Position numbers and translations under genes: made by a program
Source of the DNA: an uncultured Collinsella sp.
GTDB lineage: Bacteria; Actinomycetota; Coriobacteriia; Coriobacteriales; Coriobacteriaceae
DNA: 64,000 nt
NCBI GenBank assembly: GCA_934668345.1
Contig: CAKUNE010000001.1
Coordinates: 310,001 to 374,000, forward strand
Direction of reading: 5' to 3'
Shown here: positions 55,247-63,239 of the stretch, piece after piece
Layout: every line of letters begins with the position of its first letter
How positions within the stretch are numbered: position 1 is the stretch's first letter
The notes under the pieces: model-generated
The model's database searches: none
Told to the model about the DNA's origin: nothing
The model's input: the letters and a program-made list of their open reading frames with translations, nothing else

Positions 55247-57198
55247 CGCCAATCGCCTCCCATCGATCCGGGCACGAGCTCAAATGCGATATGCGCATCG
55301 TCGCCCTCGCCCTGTGGCACGGCGCGTGCCACCATGCCGGGGCGACCACGCCACTCGGCGCGGTGTTCAAACAGAAAATCGGAAAGCCCGTTAAGGTAAC
55401 CGCTCTCTACCAGGTTGCCAATGCCGCGGCCACCCTTGGCCTTGACGGCGTCCGTCATGGCAATGGAGTGCAGCAGCTCGCGGGCGGCATCGGTCGCCTC
55501 AACCGTAATATCGGGCTGTGCCTTATGCACGTTGCGGTTGACGGCATCGATCTTGGAGTTAAGGATCTGAAGCGCCACGGCATCGTCGATAAAGTTGAAG
55601 ATCACCACGTTGTCGCCGATACGACCCAAGAACTCGGGCTTAAACTCACGATCCATCTCGGTGCGCACGCGCTCGCAAATCTCGTCATAGGGCGTGTTGG
55701 GCGCGATGGTATTACGAACTTCGTTGCCCTGCGCATCGATCTCAATCTTGGAAAAGCCGATGTTGCTCGTAAAGAAGATGACCGTCTCAGAGAAGTACAC
55801 GGTATTGCCCTGGCCATCGGTCAGGCGTCCATCTTCGAGGATCTGCAGGAACTTGTCCATAATGCTCGGCGCGGCCTTCTCGATCTCGTCAAAAAGAACC
55901 ACCGAGAACGGATTGGCCTTGACCGCATTGGTGAGCTGACCGCCCTCGGCATAGCCCACGTATCCCGGAGGAGCGCCAAAGAGCTTTTGATCGGAGTTCT
56001 CGGCACCGTACTCAGACATATCAAAACGCAGCATGCTGCGCTCATCGCCAAAGAGGAGCTCCGTAATGGCCTTAACGATCTCGGTCTTACCGGTACCGGT
56101 GGGGCCACTCAAAAACAGGACGCCCTTGGGCTTAGAGCCAGATGAATGGGTGGCTCCCGAAAGGCCCATAACGGAGCGCTTGAGCACGGTAACGGCCTTC
56201 TCAACGGCCTCGTCTTGGCCTTTCACACGGCGTTTGATTTTTGCCTCGGGATCCTCTTCGAGCTTCTCGAACATCTGCTGCCATTTGTTCTCGCGAAAAC
56301 CGTACTTGTAGACGTCGACGAGCTTGGGAAGGATGGCCTCGATGGAAGCATCGGGGTTTTGCATGTCGCGCTGGTACATACGCTGCAGCCCCTCGAGCTC
56401 CTTAACGCTCATGCCGTCGGTGGTATCGATAAAGCGACGCACCGCACGGTCATCGGAATCGGACAGCGACTCACCAAAGCCAAACTTGCTTTGGATGTAG
56501 GCCTCGCGCATGTCACGATCGGGATGCGGCAGCGTGATGGTACGCAAGAAGGGGTTTTCCTCGATAAACCACACGGGCAGGTTGCGCACGTTATCCGTTA
56601 CCAGAATGAGCGTGTTGACGGCCGTACGGTTAATGAGGCGCGCCTTGCTGGCACCAAGGTACAGGTTAAGGAAGAACTGCGTCTCGTCGGGCATAAGACC
56701 GGTCGAGGACGCAAGCAGGCGCGACGCCATGTTGACGATCACGCAAAGCGGCTTGGCCTCGGTGCCGCCGTCGGGATTGTCGTTGTATTTCAGGCGCAAC
56801 ATAGAGCGGATAACCTCGCCATATGATGGCAGGCTCGACTGCTCGGTGGCATATGCTTGGCGGCCATCGGCGATGCAGGCGTTCGCCTCCATCATGCGAT
56901 CGTCGATCTTGGAAGCCTCGTCATGGGCCAGCGACACCAGGCGCTTGCAATCGACGTTGCCCATGCTGCTCGAAAACAGCTGGATGGGATCGAAATATGC
57001 CACGTTGTACTCAACCGAGCCGTTGGCGTCTTCAAAAAGGCCGCGCACGACCTCGGCAAGCTCCGAAAACTGGAGCCCGCCGTCGACCACATCGGGATAC
57101 TTGTCGTTCACGTTGCCCTCAAGGATAAAGAGGCTCTTCACTCCTTTAAAGTTGAGCATCTCGCGCTGCCAGGATTGGCGCTCGAAATCAGTTGCCAT
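55243..57198 (-). CDS. ClpB-like AAA+ ATPase
   Basis: 651 residues. The C-terminal half is a Clp/Hsp100 second-type AAA+ domain: VKGQDEAVEKAV, Walker A SGPTGTGKTE (367), APPGYVGYAEGGQLT (pore loop with Y), Walker B VVLFDEIEKAAP (436), FTSNIGFS sensor (481) and FLGRIGD (arginine finger, 524). The N-terminal 300 residues look like an AAA domain without a P-loop (SLFILEGNVNDKYP, LILVTDNVRNLPVWFIEENPF). No Clp N-domain and no M-domain, so it is not ClpB itself. AAGGAGG precedes the ATG. A remodelling or unfolding partner of the signalling operon is inferred. Confidence 0.88.
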   Translation of the reverse strand: MATDFERQSWQREMLNFKGVKSLFILEGNVNDKYPDVVDGGLQFSELAEVVRGLFEDANGSVEYNVAYFDPIQLFSSSMGNVDCKRLVSLAHDEASKIDDRMMEANACIADGRQAYATEQSSLPSYGEVIRSMLRLKYNDNPDGGTEAKPLCVIVNMASRLLASSTGLMPDETQFFLNLYLGASKARLINRTAVNTLILVTDNVRNLPVWFIEENPFLRTITLPHPDRDMREAYIQSKFGFGESLSDSDDRAVRRFIDTTDGMSVKELEGLQRMYQRDMQNPDASIEAILPKLVDVYKYGFRENKWQQMFEKLEEDPEAKIKRRVKGQDEAVEKAVTVLKRSVMGLSGATHSSGSKPKGVLFLSGPTGTGKTEIVKAITELLFGDERSMLRFDMSEYGAENSDQKLFGAPPGYVGYAEGGQLTNAVKANPFSVVLFDEIEKAAPSIMDKFLQILEDGRLTDGQGNTVYFSETVIFFTSNIGFSKIEIDAQGNEVRNTIAPNTPYDEICERVRTEMDREFKPEFLGRIGDNVVIFNFIDDAVALQILNSKIDAVNRNVHKAQPDITVEATDAARELLHSIAMTDAVKAKGGRGIGNLVESGYLNGLSDFLFEHRAEWRGRPGMVARAVPQGEGDDAHIAFELVPGSMGGDWR

Positions 57199-57201
57199 GT
57201 G

Positions 57202-57798
57202 TTATACCTCCTTGACAGGAAATTCATGGTGGTAGCGGTTAGCAATGCCGACGGTGTTAACGGTGCCGTCCTGGACAAAGTTCTGAAGCTGACGAGGCTG
57301 CTGAAGATACTGGTCGTAGTCATCGTGCGGGCGGTCGCTCAGATAGATCACACGCTGGTTAGTCGAGCCACGCAGCGCACAATCGGGCACGTTGAGCTCG
57401 TCTACGTACGGACCGTCGATCAGCACATCGATGAGGGGCTTGAGTGTCTCCCACGTATCCGCACCGATCACCTGCGGCAGCTCTTCAAACGTGAATCCGG
57501 TGTAAACGAGAATGTCGTCGTAGGCACAGCGGATTGTTGCCAGCAGCTTCACGAGCTCTGGTGCCTGCTCGAGCGGATCTCCACCCGAAACTGTCAGTCG
57601 ATGCACGCCATGTTCGTGCGCCGTATCGAGCAACATCTGCGCAAGTTCATCAACGTCGACATCCTGCTCGGGCAGTTGCATCCTAAGCTCGGGCGAGATA
57701 CATCCGGCGCAGTGCTTAGAACAGCCGCTAGTCCAGATTGCAATGCGCTCGCCTGGCCCCAGAGAAACGACAGGCGCGAGCATCTGGCTAACGAACAT
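57202..57798 (-). CDS. Radical SAM activase-like protein
   Basis: 198 residues, of the NrdG/PflA-like small radical SAM group. SAM-cluster cysteines are in WTSGCSKHCAGCISPELR (near residue 23), then TVSGGDPLEQAPEL, ILVYTGFTFEEL and IDGPYV, all typical of NrdG-type activases. No glycyl-radical enzyme or ribonucleotide reductase lies in the operon or window, so it may activate an unlinked enzyme or modify a protein of this system. The start ATG 57798 overlaps the FHA gene stop by 11 nt. Confidence 0.87.
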   Translation of the reverse strand: MFVSQMLAPVVSLGPGERIAIWTSGCSKHCAGCISPELRMQLPEQDVDVDELAQMLLDTAHEHGVHRLTVSGGDPLEQAPELVKLLATIRCAYDDILVYTGFTFEELPQVIGADTWETLKPLIDVLIDGPYVDELNVPDCALRGSTNQRVIYLSDRPHDDYDQYLQQPRQLQNFVQDGTVNTVGIANRYHHEFPVKEV

Positions 57799-58813
57799 CC
57801 GAGTAATCCTCGCCGGGGTCGAGCGTACGATATACGGCAGACGTGCGCGCGAGCGAACAGCCACACTCTTCACAGCCATCCCCGACCTTTGCGCGCTCAT
57901 CGGCAACAAGGTGTAGACGACCACACTCGGGACACTCGACAAACCAGCCCTCAATGCCGGCAGACGGACTGGCGGCTGGCACGGCAGATGCCGTAGCGGG
58001 CGCAACGGTCGCAGGCTGCGGCGCGACCGCCGTCTGAGCCTGCGTGGGCTGCACCGCAGGAGGCTCCTCCACGGTAGCCCTCAAACGCAGCTGGGCAAAC
58101 TCCCCGGATGTCGCCGGGATTAGCAACACGTCATCGGTATGAATCTGCTGGGGTACGCCGGGAGTCAAATAAAGAATCTGGCTGCCGCGCATAAGAGCCG
58201 TTCCATTATTGGAACCCTCGTCGGCAACCAACCACGCGCCCTGTTCAAAGCGAACGCTGGCATGCTGCCGAGATATTGCAAAATTCGACGCCATACTGGG
58301 AAACGCATTGCGCCCAAGCACGGTCATGCCCGTGAGACGCAGCTGCTCACCCATGGACGGGTCAATGAGCACAAGCGCAGGAACCGAAGACGCAGCAGCG
58401 GCGCTCGCTGCGGGTTGAGGCGCAGGTATAGACATGGGGGTAGGCTGCGGCATCGACATGGCCGCGGGCTGCTGCGCGGGCGCAGGCATCGGTTGTGGGG
58501 TGGACATCGGTTGTGGCACGGGCGCGCGCTGAGGCACAGGCGCGGGTACCGGCTGCGACGCGGGCACGGGAACAGACTGATACACCTGCTGGGACGCAGA
58601 CTGTTGAACCTGTGGTGCACCGCCCATCGAAGAAGTCGCAGGATAGACGGCGGGCGCTGGACGTTCACCGCTTGGTGCAGCGAAGTCTTGCACCAGAGCA
58701 GCAGGCGTCGACGGCACAGGCGCTACGCCGGCGGGACGCGGAGCGCCGCATTCCTCGCACATATCGCGCTCGTCATCATTATCAAAACCGCATTCTGGGC
58801 ATTCCCATGTCAT
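57788..58813 (-). CDS. FHA domain protein with two zinc ribbons
   Basis: 341 residues. Zinc ribbon at the N-terminus (WECPECGFDNDDERDMCEECG), a long Pro/Gln/Ala-rich linker (about 60-145), an FHA phosphothreonine-binding domain (about 155-225: LTGMTVLGRNAF, NFAISRQHASVRF, ADEGSNNGT), a second linker and a C-terminal zinc ribbon (VECPECGRLHLV, CEECGCSL). The FHA domain should read phosphothreonine made by the kinases of the island. Coupled to the radical SAM gene downstream and 3 nt after the 58817 gene. Confidence 0.92.
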   Translation of the reverse strand: MTWECPECGFDNDDERDMCEECGAPRPAGVAPVPSTPAALVQDFAAPSGERPAPAVYPATSSMGGAPQVQQSASQQVYQSVPVPASQPVPAPVPQRAPVPQPMSTPQPMPAPAQQPAAMSMPQPTPMSIPAPQPAASAAAASSVPALVLIDPSMGEQLRLTGMTVLGRNAFPSMASNFAISRQHASVRFEQGAWLVADEGSNNGTALMRGSQILYLTPGVPQQIHTDDVLLIPATSGEFAQLRLRATVEEPPAVQPTQAQTAVAPQPATVAPATASAVPAASPSAGIEGWFVECPECGRLHLVADERAKVGDGCEECGCSLARTSAVYRTLDPGEDYSDVR

Positions 58814-58816
58814 GGT

Positions 58817-60292
58817 TTACCTCATTTCCCTTTGCTTGAGCTGACTTGCTTGACGGCGATTACGCAGGCGACGCTCCGCATCTGCGGAAGGCGTGGGCGG
58901 CACGTAATCGTGCGGATGGATCTCGACGGCGGCAGCAGGATTCGCGGCCTGCGTGGTCAATCCTGCACCCTCGGCCGGAACGGTTACGCCATAGGCTTTA
59001 AGATCCTCTTCGAACTGTTTGTAGAAGTCGCAGAACTCAATCTGGTCCCTATAGACCTTCTCGACAGTCGTTTGATCCTGCGGCTTCATGTCCTTGATGA
59101 TGGTCGGATTATCGGGATCCTCAGAAAACTCCTCGGGGTTGGCTGCAACAACGCGGATGATGAGTCGATCCCTTTTCGTACTGCGCAAAAGGGCAATGGC
59201 CTTGTTCTGCTTGGTGTCAAACATCAATCGCCAGGGCTTTCCCGAACCCTCCATAACGGCATAGCGAGTAACGTTGATACCGCGAGCAGCCATGACCTCG
59301 TTGATAGAACGCTCGATATAGTCGTCTTTCATAGCATTGGCAAGGGCAGCCTCCGCTTCGTCGTTTGCGGCATAGACATCTACGATCTCGTGCAATTGCT
59401 TAAGCGGCAGATTCTTTCCGTAACGGTTGTTGGCACGTTCGATGCGAGCGCGATACTCTTCATAGACTCGGTGCCTCTCGCCCGATTCATACGTGGCGTT
59501 TTTTACTACGTATTCAAAATCATTCATCATCTTCATCGCCGCTAGGCGATCATCGACGCGCGAATCAGGCCCAAGTGCATCAAAAGCAGCGCGGACGCTC
59601 TCAAACTTCGCAGAGATACGGTTACGGAGGGGAATATCGAGCGCCTCGTCCTGCATAAGCGGCGTAACACGCCCCGCCCAAGTCTCAAACGCGCGAGCCG
59701 CTTCTTCGAGCGACCCTTCCTCTTGTTTGGTCGTTGATTCGGTAAGGTAGCGAAGCGCCTTCTTCAGATCCACGCCGCCGCCGGGACCAACAACATAATT
59801 CGTAATTTCCGCGACATGCTGGGCGCGAAGGCGCTCGGCAGTCTGCACAGCCTTGAGTTGAGCTTGCGACTGCTGAACGAACTGCTCTCTATGCGCTTCC
59901 GAAACCGTTGAGGGCAGTAGGGCGCTAATCTCCCCGAGCAGAGCCGGAATCTTAGCGCGAACCGTTTCGGCGTAGCGCATGTTTACCGCCTGCATTCCAC
60001 TGGGCATATTGTCCAATGCCTCTTGGGAAAAAGCCTCGATACGAGTATTGATCAACCGATCAAAGTATGCCGAAACCGAACCATCGGTGTCTTCGATCTT
60101 AGAAAGCGCTTTGGCTTTTATTCCAGCCAGAGAGCTCTTATATGACTGAATGGCCGCTTCAACGCGTTCCCGCTCCAAGTCTGCCGGGCTTTTGCTACGC
60201 TGTGCCCAAACAAACTCATCCTGCTCTCGCGTGGTCATCTGGTTCCACTGTTCCCGCGTGATTCCATATGATGCGCTGAATGAATAGCTCAT
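58817..60292 (-). CDS. Coiled-coil-rich protein of unknown function
   Basis: Not recognised; 491 residues, hydrophilic and mostly helical by composition, no membrane segment. N-terminal YGITREQWNQMTTREQDEFVWAQ, long charged helices (HREQFVQQSQAQLKAVQTAE), a possible small alpha/beta part (INVTRYAVMEGSGKPWRLMFD, RLIIRVVAANP) and a basic C-terminus (RRLRNRRQASQLKQREMR). First gene of the kinase operon; ATG 60292 follows AGGGGA. It may be a scaffold or substrate of the kinase. Confidence 0.75.
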   Translation of the reverse strand: MSYSFSASYGITREQWNQMTTREQDEFVWAQRSKSPADLERERVEAAIQSYKSSLAGIKAKALSKIEDTDGSVSAYFDRLINTRIEAFSQEALDNMPSGMQAVNMRYAETVRAKIPALLGEISALLPSTVSEAHREQFVQQSQAQLKAVQTAERLRAQHVAEITNYVVGPGGGVDLKKALRYLTESTTKQEEGSLEEAARAFETWAGRVTPLMQDEALDIPLRNRISAKFESVRAAFDALGPDSRVDDRLAAMKMMNDFEYVVKNATYESGERHRVYEEYRARIERANNRYGKNLPLKQLHEIVDVYAANDEAEAALANAMKDDYIERSINEVMAARGINVTRYAVMEGSGKPWRLMFDTKQNKAIALLRSTKRDRLIIRVVAANPEEFSEDPDNPTIIKDMKPQDQTTVEKVYRDQIEFCDFYKQFEEDLKAYGVTVPAEGAGLTTQAANPAAAVEIHPHDYVPPTPSADAERRLRNRRQASQLKQREMR

Positions 60293-60326
60293 ATCGTTCC
60301 CCTGATTGCCGACTTTAATTGACCTA

Positions 60327-60363
60327 TTTCTACCGCCGCTTTGCGCGATTCTGTTGCGCAACA
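60327..60363 (-). promoter_or_regulatory. Island promoter 5 (six-gene kinase operon)
   Basis: TGTTGCGCAACA (60352-60363), 19 nt, then -10 TAGAAA (60332-60327, followed by T) on the minus strand. Predicted leader of about 28 nt to the ATG at 60292. Confidence 0.75.
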
Positions 60364-60386
60364 TTGGCGAGTGGCAGATTTGTCGA

Positions 60387-60423
60387 TGTTGCGCAACAGA
60401 AGGCGGCGGCTAGCGCATATCCT
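60387..60423 (+). promoter_or_regulatory. Island promoter 6 (second kinase)
   Basis: TGTTGCGCAACA (60387-60398), 19 nt, then -10 TATCCT (60418-60423). Back to back with promoter 5; the two palindromes are 35 bp apart centre to centre. Confidence 0.75.
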
Positions 60424-60453
60424 GCTAAATGGAAGAAAGGATGAAAGCGCGCC

Positions 60454-61701
60454 ATGACCGGTTCTTACGAAGAAGTTCGACTCGTCAAGTTTCATACGCC
60501 AGCACTGCTCTCCGAGCGCGAGCAGGCTGCGGCACGGCGTCGCTTTTGCACGCTTCTCGTCCCGCCGCAAAAGGGCGGCTTTGGCGGCAACGCCTATGTC
60601 CGCCGCGTCCAAAGCGGCGATCGCGCCTTTGAGCTCGCGCTTAAGATGCCGCGCCCCGACGCCCAGCCCGAGCAAGAACAGCTCAACCGGGAAACCCTGG
60701 AAGAGGAGTACCGCACACTCTCCGTCGTATCCAACCTAAGGGGTTTTCCCGACGTCTACGGTTTTGGCTATACGGCAGACGGAACCCCGGCGCTGCTTAT
60801 GGAATGGGTTGACGGCGTCTCGCTTCTTGATGCACGGCCCGCCCTGAGTGATGGGGCTGCAACCTGCCCCGGCGATATCGTCGCTGCGCTGGGCCTGAGC
60901 GTGCTCAAGATCATCTTGTCCACGCAATCGCTCGACACGCCCTTTGTCCACCGCGACCTCTCTATGCGTAACATCATGTTGCGCCACGATCGCATTCCGC
61001 TACAGGAGCAGGTATCGAGTGGCTACTTTGACATTTGCCTCATCGACATGGGCAGCGCCAAGCTGGTTAAGCCCGACTTTTCCTTTACCGTCGACGTCAA
61101 CGCCTTTCGCGGTGCCACGCCAGCATATGCGGCACCCGAAATGCTGGAGCGCTTTAAGGCCGACCCCGGCGCGCGGGACAATCCCGCCGTCGACATCTAT
61201 GCGCTGGGAAGCATCCTCTACGAGCTTTATTGCGGGCACGCGCCCTTTGAGGCGGAGCTCAGACGTTCCGGAGACCACGCACGTCTTAAGCGCACCGTAG
61301 AGCCCCAGCCCCTTGCTCCCGCAAATCCCCGCGAGCAGGGCTTGATCAAAGCGATTATGGCCTGTCTGGCGGTATCGCAAGGCGCTCGTCCTTCGGCAAA
61401 CGAACTCGCGGCGCGCCTTGAGCCTTTTGCGCGCACGGGTGCGCCGCAAAAGCGCCGGCCCGTGGCGGATCGCGGCAGTGCTACCGCCTTGGTAGACGCC
61501 ACCACCCCCGCCCGCACGATTGCAAGCGCGCAGCCCGCGTCTCGGCCAACCCCATCCACCGAGACGGTCCGCAGCGCCGAGTCCATGCGTCGCGCGCGCC
61601 TCGCCGTCAAGCGTCAACGTTCGATGGCACTCACGATGGTGATCGTCGCCTTTGTGGTGATAGTGGTTATACTCGCCATCGCATCCGCCGGCATGCTTTA
61701 G
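60454..61701 (+). CDS. Ser/Thr protein kinase with C-terminal membrane anchor
   Basis: 415 residues. Kinase domain (about 40-310): GGFGGNAYVRRV glycine loop, ALKMPRP lysine, LLMEWVDGVSL hinge, HRDLSMRNIML catalytic loop, IDMGSAKL (DFG as DMG), and TPAYAAPEML with VDIYALGSILYEL. A Thr/Ser/Pro-rich linker (TTPARTIASAQP, STETVRSAES) leads to one C-terminal membrane helix, LTMVIVAFVVIVVILAIASAG. So the kinase faces the cytoplasm, tail-anchored. Divergent from the six-gene operon, each with its own island promoter. Confidence 0.92.
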   Translation: MTGSYEEVRLVKFHTPALLSEREQAAARRRFCTLLVPPQKGGFGGNAYVRRVQSGDRAFELALKMPRPDAQPEQEQLNRETLEEEYRTLSVVSNLRGFPDVYGFGYTADGTPALLMEWVDGVSLLDARPALSDGAATCPGDIVAALGLSVLKIILSTQSLDTPFVHRDLSMRNIMLRHDRIPLQEQVSSGYFDICLIDMGSAKLVKPDFSFTVDVNAFRGATPAYAAPEMLERFKADPGARDNPAVDIYALGSILYELYCGHAPFEAELRRSGDHARLKRTVEPQPLAPANPREQGLIKAIMACLAVSQGARPSANELAARLEPFARTGAPQKRRPVADRGSATALVDATTPARTIASAQPASRPTPSTETVRSAESMRRARLAVKRQRSMALTMVIVAFVVIVVILAIASAGML

Positions 61702-61742
61702 CCGGCGGCAATACCAAGGCCGGTCAATAGACCCCCCGCATG

Positions 61743-61794
61743 AAAAAAGCGGTGGCGGACGCAGCTCTCGATAAAGCCGCACCCGCCACCGCTT
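61743..61794. terminator. Hairpin terminator between convergent genes
   Basis: Perfect 12-bp arms AAGCGGTGGCGG and CCGCCACCGCTT; on the minus strand the stem is followed by TTTTTT. Ends the 61817-63061 gene; the loop (25 nt) is long. Confidence 0.75.
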
Positions 61795-61816
61795 CACGCA
61801 TCGCATACAGGCAGCA

Positions 61817-63061
61817 CTAGGAGATCAAAAGCTCAAAGGAATCCGTAATGCGCGTTCCCATGTTAACGGCACCGTCCCCCGATTCGACCGTGGTATTCAG
61901 GTAGTACTTGCCGTTCTTCTTTTTTGGCACACCCGCCACCGTAAGGTCGCAGTCTTCCTCCTCAACGGGAAGCGAGAACTCAAAGCCCTTGTTCCTGACA
62001 AACGTTCCGGTGACGTCCGTATAGGTGCGATAGACATCACCATCGGACTGGGAGACGGTTTTTTCGGCGTTATAGGTATCGTGCGCATGCAGCGTGGCCG
62101 AGATGTCTGCAACCGCTTCGCCGGAATCGCTGATGCTCTTAAACACAATCACAAGGTCGTTTTTGCTCGCGCCGTAGCAAGTATGGCCCCAAGAGTTGCC
62201 CGTCTCCTTAAGTGCCCCGCGCCACGTGGTGTTGGCAAAGCTCGTGGGCTTATCGATGTTGAGCTTCGCCGTGCTACCAGAGGTCGTGGTGGTCGACGAG
62301 GTCGCATTGCCCGTCGTGGAAGAGCCCTCGGCATCGGAGCTGGCGTCCTCGCCGTTCTTGCTTGCGGTCTTGAGCTCCGCCTTAGCATCCTTTAGATCGG
62401 CCTTGGTCTGGTCGAGATCGTCTTGCGTCTTTTTGAGCTCGTCCTTGGAAGATTCAAGCTGCTCCTTGAGCTTTTGGATCTGCTCGGTGTTTTGCGGATG
62501 GGCCAAGCCGTAGGAATAGCCCGCCCAGCCGGTTCCGGCACACAAGGCAGCCACGACAATAACGCCAGCAGCGATGGCGGGCGCATACGACTTACCTAGG
62601 CGTTTACGCGCCAGCTTGTACTCCGCCTTTGCCGTCTTGAGGCTCTCGCGGTCCTGCTCGAGCTGCTCTTCCTCGCTTAACGGCGTGGAATCAAGGTCGG
62701 CATGGTAAGCCGGCTGGGTCTCCACGTCATCAATCGTGGTGCCAAAGTCGGACAGAGGATCGACCACACGGGTGGCAGTGGAATCGGGTTCGGGCGCGGC
62801 AGGCTCAGGCGTTGCGGAACTCGGCGCCGGCTGCGAATCGGCTAGCGGAGCGTCGTCCGTTTTAGGCAACTCCACCGTTGCCGCCGTGGCTGCCTCGCCA
62901 TCTCGCCACGAAAAGGCCGGACTCTGCGACACGGTCTGGGGTGTGGTGTAGGGGTCTTCGGGGGCCGACGCCGCCGGCGCGGCATCGGCAAGAGGCGATC
63001 CGCACTCGGAGCAAAAACTAGCGTCATCGGGCAATAATGCACCGCAATAAGGACATTCCAT
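61817..63061 (-). CDS. Zinc-ribbon membrane protein with coiled coil, unknown function
   Basis: 414 residues. N-terminal zinc ribbon MECPYCGALLPDDASFCSECGS (in parts, CPYCG and CSECG), an acidic Pro/Ala-rich cytoplasmic region, one membrane helix (IAAGVIVVAALCAGTGWAG, near 185), an outer coiled coil (LKEQLESSKDELKKTQDDLD, TKADLKDAKAELK, about 210-250), a Ser/Thr-rich spacer and a C-terminal beta-rich domain (NTTWRGALKETGNSWGHTC). ATG 63061 follows GAGAGG. Shares the island promoter. Confidence 0.8.
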   Translation of the reverse strand: MECPYCGALLPDDASFCSECGSPLADAAPAASAPEDPYTTPQTVSQSPAFSWRDGEAATAATVELPKTDDAPLADSQPAPSSATPEPAAPEPDSTATRVVDPLSDFGTTIDDVETQPAYHADLDSTPLSEEEQLEQDRESLKTAKAEYKLARKRLGKSYAPAIAAGVIVVAALCAGTGWAGYSYGLAHPQNTEQIQKLKEQLESSKDELKKTQDDLDQTKADLKDAKAELKTASKNGEDASSDAEGSSTTGNATSSTTTTSGSTAKLNIDKPTSFANTTWRGALKETGNSWGHTCYGASKNDLVIVFKSISDSGEAVADISATLHAHDTYNAEKTVSQSDGDVYRTYTDVTGTFVRNKGFEFSLPVEEEDCDLTVAGVPKKKNGKYYLNTTVESGDGAVNMGTRITDSFELLIS

Positions 63062-63121
63062 GGAGCACAACCTCTCAAATGTATCGTTTGCAACCATCCT
63101 GCAATTTGGTGTGTATGCCCT

Positions 63122-63158
63122 ATAATGTCTCAACAGTTATGTAAAGCGTTGCGCAACA
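63122..63158 (-). promoter_or_regulatory. Island promoter 7 (zinc-ribbon membrane protein)
   Basis: CGTTGCGCAACA (63147-63158; TGTTGCGCAACG on this strand), 19 nt, then -10 CATTAT (63127-63122). On the other strand TATAAT at 63121-63126 could serve the gene starting at 63240, with the palindrome then just downstream of its start site. Confidence 0.65.
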
Positions 63159-63239
63159 TTTTTTGAGTCGACATGCTCAGGCGCAGTCAATTCCTATCAT
63201 GTTTGCTGTACGTCATCGAAGTTATCTAGGGAGGCGACC

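Noticed and set aside
50991..60292. Type VI secretion signalling cluster (PpkA/PppA/Fha)
   Set aside because: Kinase, phosphatase and FHA are present, but no sheath, tube, baseplate or TssM-like genes, and the host looks Gram-positive.
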